Part shown: positions 30,605-39,719 of the stretch, one piece after another
How the letters are laid out: each line of letters begins with the position of its first letter
How positions within the stretch are numbered: position 1 is the first letter of the stretch
Assembly: GCA_023336205.1 (NCBI GenBank)
Contig: JALQCR010000048.1
Coordinates: forward strand, 1 to 50,120
Direction of reading: 5' to 3'
Source of the DNA: Pseudanabaena sp. Salubria-1
Lineage (GTDB): Bacteria; Cyanobacteriota; Cyanobacteriia; Pseudanabaenales; Pseudanabaenaceae
Length of the DNA stretch: 50,120 bases
Position numbers and translations under genes: made by a program
The notes under the pieces: generated by a model
The model's database searches: none
Seen by the model: the letters and a program-made list of their open reading frames with translations, nothing else
Told to the model about the DNA's origin: nothing

Positions 30605-30709
30605 TAAGTACCTCGGCATAATTAAAGAAACAAAAACAAGATCTATACCGCCCGCGTAGCAGGCGCTATAGATCTTGGGATTTTATATTTAATTGCACCT
30701 AGATACTTA
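30605..30709. repeat. AAGTACCT-type inverted repeat (about 105 bp)
   Basis: Outer arms TAAGTACCTCGGCATAATTAA and its imperfect complement enclose an inner hairpin AAGATCTATA..TATAGATCTT around a GCGTAGC loop. One arm also occurs near 10680. It looks like a small non-autonomous element. Confidence 0.7.
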
Positions 30710-30805
30710 TAAAGTCGGTAAAAAATTACGTAACCTGTAACTTTTGTACCAGATTTGAGGTTGCCATCCGAAGCGCAGAACAGCTACGAACAGAAAAAAT
30801 TAAGC

Positions 30806-32191
30806 ATGACCTGTATTTGTACGATAAGCCAAGCGATCGCCATTACTTCGGCAACGGTTGCCAATATTGACGAAAACGCGCAAAACAACATAGAGATAAG
30901 GGGCGTTATTTCCGATAGCCGCAAACTCAAAGGTGGAGAGTTATTTGTAGCTTTAACTGGCGAGAACTTTGATGGTCATATGTTTGTGGCAAGAGCGATC
31001 GCCCAAGGCGCAGTAGCCGCACTCGTCAGCCGTGAATGGGCTAGCTCGGTTGCCGCAGTCGGTTTACCAGTCTTAGCAGTGGACGATATAATCACGGCTT
31101 ATCAAGATCTAGCCCGTTGGTGGCGATCTCAGTTTTTGCACCCAGTTGTATCAATTACTGGCTCAGTAGGCAAAACAACTACCAAAGAAATTATTGCCAG
31201 TATGTTGGCATGTTATGTCGCTCCCGATCAGCGAGTTCACAAGAGTCAGGCTAATCATAATAATGATATTGGTGTGGCGCAAACTTTGTTGTCGATTAAT
31301 CCTGAGAGGGATAGTTTTGTAGTTGTAGAAATGGGGATGCGTGGTCTAGGCGAAATCGAACGCCTCGCCAAAACGGCGTTGCCGACAGTGAGCGTAGTAA
31401 CTAATGTGGGAACTGCGCATATTGGTCGATTGGGTTCGCGAGAAGCGATAGCTCAAGCTAAATGTGAACTTTTAGCTGAGACTTCTCCTACTGGCACGGC
31501 AGTTTTAAATGCTAGTAATCCCCTTTTACTAGAAAGTGCTAGCAAGGTTTGGCAAGGTAAAACAATCACCTATGGCTTAGGGATTGGGGATGTCAACGGT
31601 GAACTAATTGATACTCACTTACATGTGGAAGGTCTAACTTGGGAATTACCCTTACCAGGTCGCCATAATGCTTTAAATTTTTTGGCGGGTTTAGCGGTTC
31701 TCAAAGCCTTAAATCTCGATTGGACCCAGACAATTCAAGGTATTGGGAAACTCGATCTTCCATTTGGTAGAGCGCAGGTATACGAGCTGCCGCAAGATGT
31801 GATGATCCTTGATGAGACCTATAATGCTTCCCCTGAAGGGATGTTGGCGGCTCTACGCCAGCTAGCTGATATGCCCGCAAAGCGTCATTGGGCTGTTTTG
31901 GGAACAATGAAGGAATTGGGGGATATGTCTACTCAATTGCATCGGCAAGTAGGTGAAGCAATCAGTAAATTGGGAATTGAAGGTGCGATTATCTTGACCG
32001 ACGGCGAAGCGGATGCGATTTTGGCAGGAGCTAATGGTTCATTGAAATATGCGATCGCCTGTCAGTCCTATGACGACATCACGCAGACGCTTTTAGAAAA
32101 AGTTAAAAGTGGCGATCGCATTCTTTTCAAAGCTTCACGATCGGTTGGGATGGATCAAGTTGTTAAGGCTTTTTGCCAAACTTGGCAATAG
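30806..32191 (+). CDS. murF: UDP-N-acetylmuramoyl-tripeptide--D-alanyl-D-alanine ligase
   Basis: Last cytoplasmic ligase of peptidoglycan precursor synthesis: it adds D-Ala-D-Ala to UDP-MurNAc-tripeptide. The N-terminal substrate domain has GVISDSRKLKGGELFVAL. The ATP-binding P-loop is GSVGKTTTKE near residue 119, followed by SQANHNNDIG and the VVEMGMRGLGEIERL block. The C-terminal domain has PGRHNALNFLAGLA and DETYNASPEGMLAAL. Length (461 aa from this start) is normal. An in-frame ATG 17 codons upstream exists, but those residues (RLPSEAQNSYEQKK) look non-conserved. IS4 copy 2 lies 36 bases after the stop codon without harming the frame. No other mur gene is adjacent. Confidence 0.95.
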   Translation: MTCICTISQAIAITSATVANIDENAQNNIEIRGVISDSRKLKGGELFVALTGENFDGHMFVARAIAQGAVAALVSREWASSVAAVGLPVLAVDDIITAYQDLARWWRSQFLHPVVSITGSVGKTTTKEIIASMLACYVAPDQRVHKSQANHNNDIGVAQTLLSINPERDSFVVVEMGMRGLGEIERLAKTALPTVSVVTNVGTAHIGRLGSREAIAQAKCELLAETSPTGTAVLNASNPLLLESASKVWQGKTITYGLGIGDVNGELIDTHLHVEGLTWELPLPGRHNALNFLAGLAVLKALNLDWTQTIQGIGKLDLPFGRAQVYELPQDVMILDETYNASPEGMLAALRQLADMPAKRHWAVLGTMKELGDMSTQLHRQVGEAISKLGIEGAIILTDGEADAILAGANGSLKYAIACQSYDDITQTLLEKVKSGDRILFKASRSVGMDQVVKAFCQTWQ

Positions 32192-32227
32192 TTTGTTCTT
32201 GCCGCAACTACTGATCAAACGAATCTC

Positions 32228-33525
32228 CTTAGTGGTGCAGAAAACTCATGGGAGTCTCAAGATGAGACAATGGTAATACGGGCAAATTCGATACGAAAAT
32301 CTAACTTTTCGCGTTTAGCAATAGAAGCAGAGGCAGGAGGAGGATTAGTTCTAGGCAAAATCTGCAAAATAGGAAGAGATTTTTGTTGGTAAAGAAGAGT
32401 GTGAAGCTGACGGAGACCGAGTTGCAGAAAACTCAAGCCGCGATGATCGTGCCAATCAATCGCAGCCCTTTGCCCCAAACGCACCAACATTATGCCAAGA
32501 ATTACAGCAATCAGGTTAGCCGTGGCAAGGAGCATAAATAAACAGGTAAGAGCTTGAGCATCACGGAGATGAGAGCTAACAACATTAAAAGCCGCCGACT
32601 TATAGTCTTTAAAATGGGGTTCGATTCCACCAAAGCGTTTGCCATAGAGAGCAAAAGTCTGTAATGAAGGGGGAATATCGCTAAGGACAGCCCATGAACC
32701 GTTAGCCATGTCTAGGTTAGCCGTCGCTAAATGACAATTAACATCACCGAGTACGGTGACATCGGGAACTAGATAAGCTTGCTCTGCGGGAGGTATCAGT
32801 TGTTCAACACGCTTGGTTGTACCTGTTGGCAGAGTCACTAGCAGATCGCTCTTTGCGCGAATTGCCCAAGACCAGTGATTTTGCTGTAACCATCGGATTA
32901 ATTCCCCATGTTCAAAACCTCGGTCGGCAAGCAAGGTCACCGTACTTTGTGGCGGCAATAGAGAGCGTACTTGTTCTAAGACGGGACGATAATGTTCAAA
33001 GCCAACTGTAGCGCTGCCATGCTCTAGTACTACTTGAGCTAGAGTAATCGACCTCCCTCCCCAAATCAAGCATACTTCTATAAGACAGAATTTATCCCAC
33101 AGCATACTTGTGTCTAAGGCTAGTTCCAACGATTCTCCTGCAAATGCTTGGAGAAAGTGCTTCACCAATGGGTTATAGAATCTCTCGGCGATGATATGTG
33201 GATTATGCACAAAGTAGCTTAGTCTTTCCATCTGACTTCTGGCTTGGCACTCTCGATGGCTTAAATAGGGCAACCAATGACTCAGACTCGCACTTCCTGA
33301 TTGCAATATCGCAGCTACAGACTCCGCAAATCCTTGGAGATGTCGCTTATCTTTTGGCTTGAGCCATTGACGCAATTGTTGTTGTAGCTGAAGATATAGG
33401 TGGGGCATGGATAAGATCTTTTGTTGAGGAACTTGAGTATCTCATCTCTTGCCCCTTTTTGCCTCTTGTCTCATGATGAGATTCTATGCCTAGCAACGCT
33501 TTTCAGATTTTTCTGCACCACTAAG
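32228..33525 (-). mobile_element. IS4-type insertion sequence, copy 2 (1298 bp)
   Basis: The ends are the same as in copy 1 at 4031-5328. A 9-base duplication ACGAATCTC stands at 32219-32227 and 33526-33534. It is inserted in the spacer between murF and the palindromes before the histidine kinase gene. Confidence 0.92.
32257..33408 (-). CDS. IS4-type DDE transposase (copy 2)
   Basis: Transposase of 383 aa, in full frame, with the same layout as copy 1: ALDTSMLWD, LLADRGFEHGELI and YGKRFGGIEPHFKDYK. It differs from copy 1 at roughly a dozen residues, such as IIAERFYNP for IIAETFYNP and FAGESLELA for FAGASLELA, and at more silent sites, clustered in the central third while the outer parts are nearly identical. 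That pattern could come from gene conversion or recombination among several genomic copies. Both copies look active. Confidence 0.9.
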   Translation of the reverse strand: MPHLYLQLQQQLRQWLKPKDKRHLQGFAESVAAILQSGSASLSHWLPYLSHRECQARSQMERLSYFVHNPHIIAERFYNPLVKHFLQAFAGESLELALDTSMLWDKFCLIEVCLIWGGRSITLAQVVLEHGSATVGFEHYRPVLEQVRSLLPPQSTVTLLADRGFEHGELIRWLQQNHWSWAIRAKSDLLVTLPTGTTKRVEQLIPPAEQAYLVPDVTVLGDVNCHLATANLDMANGSWAVLSDIPPSLQTFALYGKRFGGIEPHFKDYKSAAFNVVSSHLRDAQALTCLFMLLATANLIAVILGIMLVRLGQRAAIDWHDHRGLSFLQLGLRQLHTLLYQQKSLPILQILPRTNPPPASASIAKREKLDFRIEFARITIVSS

Positions 33526-33535
33526 ACGAATCTCT

Positions 33536-33713
33536 AGAAAATTTTTGAAAGTGTTGCTTTGCAACACTTTCAAAAATTTTCTGAGTTTGGGTTTGAGAGC
33601 AAAGCACCGCCATTTATACCAATTCACAAAAGTGTGGCTACACTTCTGTGAATTAAAAACCAAACCCTGTAAGGGTTTTAAAAACACAAAATGGCTTAGC
33701 CATTTTGTGTTTT
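33536..33713. repeat. Three palindromes in a row
   Basis: Hairpins lie at 33536-33582 (AAAATTTTTGAAAGTGTTGC arm), 33621-33654 (AATTCACAAAAGTGTGGCTA..) and 33680-33713 (AACACAAAATGGC arm). The last ends 4 bases from the histidine kinase stop codon and may serve as its terminator; the others have no obvious role. Confidence 0.7.
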
Positions 33714-33717
33714 GGTA

Positions 33718-36700
33718 TTATGTAGTCTTTAGGAGCTGTTTCTGAATAACTGTAACTAAATGAGATAGTTGCACAGGTTTGGCAAGATATTCATTCGCCC
33801 CAACAGCTAGACATTTTTCGCGATCGCCAATCATCGCTAAAGCAGTTAGCGCCACAATAGGAATATTATTTATATCTGGATTTGCTCGGATACTTTCAAT
33901 TGCGCTGATTCCGTCTAGCACTGGCATTTGAATATCCATCAGAATCAGATCAGGGTTTTGGGCGATCGTCATATTGATTGCTTCCTGACCATCAGATGCA
34001 AAAATCAGGCGATATCCTCGACTCGTTAAATAATTAGAGAAAGTCTCAATATTAATGGGATTATCATCTGCCATCAAGATCAAAGGATTAACAGCTAAAT
34101 TATTCTCTAAATTACTTACTTGGTTATAACCCTCACCAAAGGAATTTGATGGAGGCTCTGCTTTATCTGATTTATCTAATTCAATCGATTCTCTATAAGG
34201 CAAAACTATCGAAAAACTACTACCCTCTCCAACTTGACTCGCTACACTCACACAGCCTCCATGCATTTCCACAAGTTGTTTGACGAGAGTAAGTCCTAAA
34301 CCTGTACCTGCATATTGTCGATTTAGGCTGCTATCAATCTGGACAAAAGCTTGAAATAGATTACTGATATCTTCTGGAGAAATACCAATCCCTGTATCAA
34401 TAATTGAGAAGATCATTGCATAGGAGCATTCGGAGGTTAGCTCTGTAGCTTCTCTTTCTTGAAGCTTAACTTCTAGGCAAATTTTTCCACCTTTAGGAGT
34501 AAACTTGACCGCATTGCTGAGTAAGTTGATTAGAGCTTGTCTCATCCGCCGTTCATCAACTGTGATCATTTTGATGCTGTGATTGATAGACAACTTGAGT
34601 TGAATATTTTTCTGATTAGCAATTTGCTTGACAAAATTCAGGCTGGATTTGCAGAGATATTCGATCCCTACGGAACTAAGCTCTAGCTCTAATTTACCTG
34701 CGCCAATTTTGGCTACATCCAAAATGTCATTAATTAATTCCAACAAATGCCGACCACTAGTTTCGATTAGGGATAGCGATCGCATCTGTCGCTCATTTAA
34801 ATCGCCAAATACTCCCGTCATTAAACCTTCAGACATTCCCAACACAGCATTGAGCGGAGTCCGAAGTTCATGGCTCATGTTGGCAAGAAATTCATCCTTA
34901 AGTCTAGTCGCTCTGGCAAGCTCGCTATTAGCCACACTCAGTTGCTGATTGGTATACTGAAGCTCTTGTGTACGTTGTTCAACTCTTGTCTCTAATTGTT
35001 GATTGAGTTGATACAGATCATCGATCGCTTGTTGTCGTTCTATCTCTGCACTAGCTAAAGATTTTTCAGCTTGTTTGCGATCGCTAATATCTTCGATGAC
35101 CCCGACAAAAAGAGGTGGCTGACCAACTTCATCCAATATTTTAGAACTAGTTGTTCGTACCCAAATCATTTTCCCATTTCGGTGAAAAAGCCGTTTTTCC
35201 ATTTGATAGCTTTCACTTTCATCAGACAAGACTTGACTACGCAATCGCAAATTATCTTCTATATCTTCAGGCAGCATGTTGTCTGTAAACCGCATTAATT
35301 GCAATTCATTTTCAGAATAGCCAACCATTTGTTGATAGAAAGGATTCGTCCTAATAAATTTACCATCAGCATCCGTAATTGCCATCCCTACAACTGAACG
35401 TTCAAACATGGCGCTTAAGAGAGATTCACTTGCTCTTAAGCGTTGTTCACTCTCCTTTAAGGCTATTTCTGCAATCTTGCGATCGCTTATATCTTCGGCA
35501 ATAGCAGCCATTTGCTCAATTTTCCCACTAGCATTTTTCAAGGGAAAGCAGCGTCCCCATATCCATCGAATAGTGCCATCAGGACGAATAATTCGATACT
35601 CCTCACTAAAGAATCCACTATTAACTGTTAATTTATAAAGCTGAAGCACTTTATCAATATCTTCAGGATGGATAGATTGTATCCAAACTTCTGGGTTTTG
35701 ATATAAATACTCACTTGAGTGTCCCCAAATTTCAGAATATCGAGGACTTACATACACTACCTTCCCAGAGCTAAATTCACGAAGAATAATTGCTCCACGA
35801 TTATTCTCAGCAAATTGACGAAACATATTATTACTGTCTGCTAGGGCAAATGTGCTTGCTTGCACTTGGCTCTCTAACAGTTTATTTCGACTTTGGAGTA
35901 GTTCTAGTTTCTCTTGCTCTAGTCGAGACATCTTTGTTTCTAGTGTCGAGACTAATTTATAAATCTCGGTAGGCTGAAGGGTATTGAGCAAATCACTTTG
36001 GCTAATGATACCTTCCATTATTCCATCCGTATTAGTCACGATTAAGTGATTAATCATCCGTTCTTGCATTAGCTCTCTCACTGTCCAAAGTGTCTCATCT
36101 GATCTAACCGTAGCAACTGGAAAGCTCATTACTAGTTGGACAGATGTTGTCGCCAGAGCTAACTCTAAAGCAAGATATTGAACGATATCGCCCTCAGTAA
36201 CAATTCCCATAGGCCGTAAGCCATTATCACCCTCTTCTATGATCACTACTGAGCTAACTTTTTGCTCCAGCATTAAGTTAGCAATCTGTGCGACCGAAGC
36301 TGTAGAATCTGCATAAATTACATCGGTAATCATGACCTCCTTCACCTGACGCAAACGCAACATATCAATAGGACGGAGTAATTGCCGTAAACTCTCATGG
36401 GTGAGCAATCCAACGATTTCACCGCGATCATTTACTAGTGGCAAATGTCGGATTCGATAGCGATGGAAGCGATTAATCGCCACAAGTATATCGGTAAATT
36501 CCCACTCTAACAGTGCTTGTACTGGATATACCATTACCTCGGCGATCGCAGTTTCGAGCAGATTTTGCGTCGAATTTTGGTCTGAAGTTTCAGGATTTGC
36601 GTTTTGTCCACAGAGCTTAACTAAGTCACGTTCAGTCAAAATGCCAATTAGTTTTTTCCCTTCGGTGACTAAAATGCAACTGTTTTGGGCATGGGCTAAT

Positions 36701-36861
36701 TGCAAATTTGTTTCTGAGTCAATATCACATAATAAATTGCAAGTTTGTCGGCCTACACTCATCAGGGTGAGCGCGTCGGCAACAGTTGCACTTGCAGCGA
36801 TCGTTAAGGGAGAGCGAATGATCGCTTGTTCTAGTGGTACTTCCTGACTATTCGTATACAT
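33718..36861 (-). CDS. CBS-PAS hybrid histidine kinase with receiver domain
   Basis: Large cytoplasmic sensor kinase of 1047 aa. In order: two pairs of CBS domains (about 10-300; TERDLVKLCG, THESLRQLLR, TEGDIVQYLA and SQSDLLNTLQ mark the ends), a coiled coil, two PAS/PAC modules (about 345-465 and 480-600; IRWIWGRCFPL and MIWVRTTSSK), a second coiled coil, the HisKA box FLANMSHELRTPLNAV with His664, an HATPase domain (QALINLLSNAVKFTP, DTGIGIS, GTGLGL), and a receiver with phosphoacceptor Asp976 in LILMDIQMP. CBS pairs bind adenine nucleotides and PAS domains small ligands or cofactors, so it may read energy or redox state. The start is MYTNSQEV at 36861; a GTG four codons earlier is an alternative. 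No cognate output regulator is adjacent. Confidence 0.92.
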   Translation of the reverse strand: MYTNSQEVPLEQAIIRSPLTIAASATVADALTLMSVGRQTCNLLCDIDSETNLQLAHAQNSCILVTEGKKLIGILTERDLVKLCGQNANPETSDQNSTQNLLETAIAEVMVYPVQALLEWEFTDILVAINRFHRYRIRHLPLVNDRGEIVGLLTHESLRQLLRPIDMLRLRQVKEVMITDVIYADSTASVAQIANLMLEQKVSSVVIIEEGDNGLRPMGIVTEGDIVQYLALELALATTSVQLVMSFPVATVRSDETLWTVRELMQERMINHLIVTNTDGIMEGIISQSDLLNTLQPTEIYKLVSTLETKMSRLEQEKLELLQSRNKLLESQVQASTFALADSNNMFRQFAENNRGAIILREFSSGKVVYVSPRYSEIWGHSSEYLYQNPEVWIQSIHPEDIDKVLQLYKLTVNSGFFSEEYRIIRPDGTIRWIWGRCFPLKNASGKIEQMAAIAEDISDRKIAEIALKESEQRLRASESLLSAMFERSVVGMAITDADGKFIRTNPFYQQMVGYSENELQLMRFTDNMLPEDIEDNLRLRSQVLSDESESYQMEKRLFHRNGKMIWVRTTSSKILDEVGQPPLFVGVIEDISDRKQAEKSLASAEIERQQAIDDLYQLNQQLETRVEQRTQELQYTNQQLSVANSELARATRLKDEFLANMSHELRTPLNAVLGMSEGLMTGVFGDLNERQMRSLSLIETSGRHLLELINDILDVAKIGAGKLELELSSVGIEYLCKSSLNFVKQIANQKNIQLKLSINHSIKMITVDERRMRQALINLLSNAVKFTPKGGKICLEVKLQEREATELTSECSYAMIFSIIDTGIGISPEDISNLFQAFVQIDSSLNRQYAGTGLGLTLVKQLVEMHGGCVSVASQVGEGSSFSIVLPYRESIELDKSDKAEPPSNSFGEGYNQVSNLENNLAVNPLILMADDNPINIETFSNYLTSRGYRLIFASDGQEAINMTIAQNPDLILMDIQMPVLDGISAIESIRANPDINNIPIVALTALAMIGDREKCLAVGANEYLAKPVQLSHLVTVIQKQLLKTT

Positions 36862-36956
36862 AGCTGAACCCACAAAATTTTATAAAATTTCTATACAAAC
36901 ATCCCTTGGCTAAATTCTACTTTAAGTTATTGATTTTTACTTGACAATCACAAATT

Positions 36957-37147
36957 TGCCAGCAATTCTCATTATAAAAATCGGGTTTTTGAAAGCCACC
37001 TTGGGCGGGCTTTCAAAAACCCGATTTTGGTATTTACAGAGCCAAAGGCTCTGTAAATACCAAAATCGGGTTCATAAGCACCTGTGCAGAATAAATCCCA
37101 AACTCTTAAGGTTGCGCCTCTGCGGGGGGCAACCTTAAGGGTTTGGG
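36957..37147. repeat. Chain of three palindromes upstream of the kinase
   Basis: The first, 36977-37028, has the family tip (ATTCTCATTATAAAAATCGG) on its left. The second, 37021-37068, shares the CCCGATTTT arm with the first, so the arm can pair with either neighbour. The third is 37098-37147 (CCCAAACTCTTAAGGTTGC arm). The shared arm could allow alternative folding. Confidence 0.75.
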
Positions 37148-37580
37148 TGTTGTCTAATGGATTAAGTGTGTCTAATTAAAGATAATTCCTGCGAATTTGC
37201 TAGCGATTGTCATTATGAAACTGAATTTGAATTTTGTTAACCTAGATGCTGAGTACAACAGTTCTAAATATGAAAACAATTTTGGATTGTGTGTGTTAAT
37301 GCTGCTGGAAGACGATCTCAATAGTATTGAAATTTGCTAAATATTTGCTAAATATTTGCTTAACACAGAAAAAAAGAATAATTCATATAGTATAGTAATC
37401 CTGAAACCAGTCTTCCAAGATAGACTCAGGCAAAAAGTTTGTTTAATAGTTTTTTAACTGTATCTAAAGCTACTTAGTGAGATTCTTATGATTACTTTGT
37501 AAACAGATACTTTATATCAGCAGGTGGTAAAGATATATGTCTATATTCTAGTTGCCTATGATTTTCAGTATTGCTTATCC
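37148..37580. other. Spacer before the chemosensory operon
   Basis: About 430 AT-rich bases without a gene. A short tandem AAATATTTGCT repeat is seen near 37338-37362. The operon promoter probably lies here, but I cannot place it. Confidence 0.5.
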
Positions 37581-38795
37581 ATGCTACTTACCAGACTTGC
37601 TCTTGTGGACACATCAATTCAGTTACAACCTAAGTTTATTCAAGATTTGAAACAGTTACATGTTCTGTTTCAACAAGCTACTGGTGAATTGTTGGTAACT
37701 GGAGACCAAGAGACAGATCCTGCTTGGAATATATATTTTTATCTAGGACGTTTGGTATATGCAACTGGAGGCAAACATCGTGTCCGCAGGTTGGCTAGAG
37801 CAATTCGGCAACATTCACCCAATGTAAATATCCAAGAATTACTAGAACAGGCTAAGCCTAACGCCGAAGCTTGGGAGCTAAAAATCATTGAACAGGCTAT
37901 CCACGAAAATTTGCTGACTACTGAGCAAGCTCGATCAATTATTCAGTCAAGTATCCATGAAGTCTTTTATAGTCTTAGTGATCAAAAAAATCCCAAATCA
38001 TCTTGGAAACCACTAGAAGCCTTAGCCTTTAAGCCAATCGTTGCCCTGCCTACGACCCAGACCTTAGATAGCATTGTTGCAGCCCAATCAAGGTGGCAAC
38101 AGGCGGGACTATCTCATGTTCAGAATATGATCCAAGGATTTTCCTTTGATTTAGCTCCCTATCTGGCTAATCCAGAGCAATTAGATGTGATGTTAAATGC
38201 TGATGCCATCACGAGCAAAACCTATAAGACTCTCAAGAAAATTGTTAATGGCAAAAATACTCTATGGGATATGTCAATCATCATGCACTGCTCGATGATT
38301 GCCGTGATGCGATCGCTATTACCTCTTGTCGTAGATGGGATTGTAGCTTTTCGCGAAGTTCCTGATTGGATATCACCAAATTGGAAACTGCCTAGTAAGC
38401 CAATTAATGTCCCACTTCGAGGTTTGATTGCTTGTATTGATGACAGCCCTCAAGTAGCAGTTGAAATGAAGCGAATACTCGAACCATTGGGCTATGAAGT
38501 TCTCGGCATTACAGAGCCTTTACAAAGTGTTAGTACTTTATTGCAACGTAAGCCCGACTTGATTTTTCTTGATTTGGTGATGCCAAACACTAATGGTTAT
38601 GAATTGTGTACTTTTTTAAGGAAAACTACGACATTTCAGGAAATCCCGATTGTGATTTTGACTGGACGAGATGGGATGATTGATCGGGTAAGAGCGAAGA
38701 TGGCTGGCTCATCGGACTTTTTGAGCAAACCACCAGATCCTGCGAAAGTTTTGCAAATATTGCGCAAGTTTTTGCAGATTCCTGAGCCTAATTAG
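37581..38795 (+). CDS. PatA/PilG-type response regulator (PATAN + receiver)
   Basis: Protein of 404 aa. The N-terminal half (about 10-270) is a DUF4388/PATAN-like region (ELLVTGDQETDPAWNIYFYLGRLVYATGG) found in cyanobacterial PatA/PixG proteins. The C-terminal receiver (about 280-402) has phosphoacceptor Asp331 in LIFLDLVMP, the Thr in VILTGRDG, and the Lys in SDFLSKP. In motility loci such proteins receive phosphate from the CheA-like kinase and act on pilus motors. It is first in the order PatA-CheY-CheW-MCP-MCP-CheA, the standard cyanobacterial Pix/Tax/Pil layout. The start at MLLTRLALVDT is preferred over an upstream in-frame codon, because those 19 residues are not typical. There are 77 bases to the next gene. 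Confidence 0.9.
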   Translation: MLLTRLALVDTSIQLQPKFIQDLKQLHVLFQQATGELLVTGDQETDPAWNIYFYLGRLVYATGGKHRVRRLARAIRQHSPNVNIQELLEQAKPNAEAWELKIIEQAIHENLLTTEQARSIIQSSIHEVFYSLSDQKNPKSSWKPLEALAFKPIVALPTTQTLDSIVAAQSRWQQAGLSHVQNMIQGFSFDLAPYLANPEQLDVMLNADAITSKTYKTLKKIVNGKNTLWDMSIIMHCSMIAVMRSLLPLVVDGIVAFREVPDWISPNWKLPSKPINVPLRGLIACIDDSPQVAVEMKRILEPLGYEVLGITEPLQSVSTLLQRKPDLIFLDLVMPNTNGYELCTFLRKTTTFQEIPIVILTGRDGMIDRVRAKMAGSSDFLSKPPDPAKVLQILRKFLQIPEPN

Positions 38796-38872
38796 TTTAG
38801 AGAAGCCAATAATTCAACGCATTTACATTAAAAAATAATCAATAAATAAAACAGTAAAGGGAAAAATTTTAT

Positions 38873-39238
38873 ATGAGTACGATTTTAGTGGTTGAGGACA
38901 CAATGACTCAAGCTGAGATTATTACAGGCAGTCTGAAAAATGCTGGTTTCAATACGATCTTGGCTATGAACGGCGATGAAGCTAGGACTAAAATTAGCCA
39001 ACAAAAGCCTAGTGCTATTGTTCTTGATGTGGTTTTACCCAATGAAAGTGGGTTTGAGTTGTGTCGAGATCTTAAGGACAAACCTGAGACTAAAGATATT
39101 CCGATCATTCTTTGTTCTACCAAGAGTGGTGAGATGGATAAATTTTGGGGTATGAAACAAGGGGCTTCAGCATATCTGACCAAGCCTGTAGATGTGGCTG
39201 AATTGATCCGCACAATTAAGTTACTAGTAAAAGATTAG
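38873..39238 (+). CDS. CheY/PilH-type response regulator
   Basis: Single-domain receiver of 121 aa. Acidic pocket Glu8-Asp9, phosphoacceptor Asp52 in AIVLDVVLP, conserved Thr/Ser in LCSTKSG and Lys in AYLTKPVD. It should take phosphate from the CheA-type kinase of this locus and either signal to the pilus motor or act as a phosphate sink, as PilH does. GGGAAAAATTTT before the ATG is a weak ribosome binding site. The next gene (CheW) starts 13 bases after the stop, so the two are co-transcribed. Confidence 0.93.
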   Translation: MSTILVVEDTMTQAEIITGSLKNAGFNTILAMNGDEARTKISQQKPSAIVLDVVLPNESGFELCRDLKDKPETKDIPIILCSTKSGEMDKFWGMKQGASAYLTKPVDVAELIRTIKLLVKD

Positions 39239-39719
39239 GAAAGCGATCGCAATGACAAATCAGATGATTAGCAGTCAGAAAAAATCAACTCAGCTAGCTA
39301 AGTCTCACGCTGCGATTGAGCAGTTTCTGTCATTTTATTTAGAGGCGGATCAGCAAGCTTTACTGACTACTCAGCAATTACTCGAAATTATCAAAGCTAG
39401 TCTGACAGAAATAACGGCGATCGCGGGGCTAGCTCCCAGCGTTATGGGCATATATAACTGGCGTGGAGATGTGATCTGGGTCATTGATTTGGCTAGTCTT
39501 TTGGGATATAAACCACTCTATGCACAGCAATATGAACAGGAGAAACTTCGGGACAAGTGTCACATTGTATTTCTGCGTAATCAAGATAATGTAATTGGTT
39601 TGGCAGTACCGCGTGTGGGGCAGATCGTGAAGTGTGATATTTCCACAATTCAAGCTTCAGCTCTCACATTTGCAAATCCAGCAATGATGAAGGCTTGTCA
39701 AGGTTATTGGTTAAGCGGG

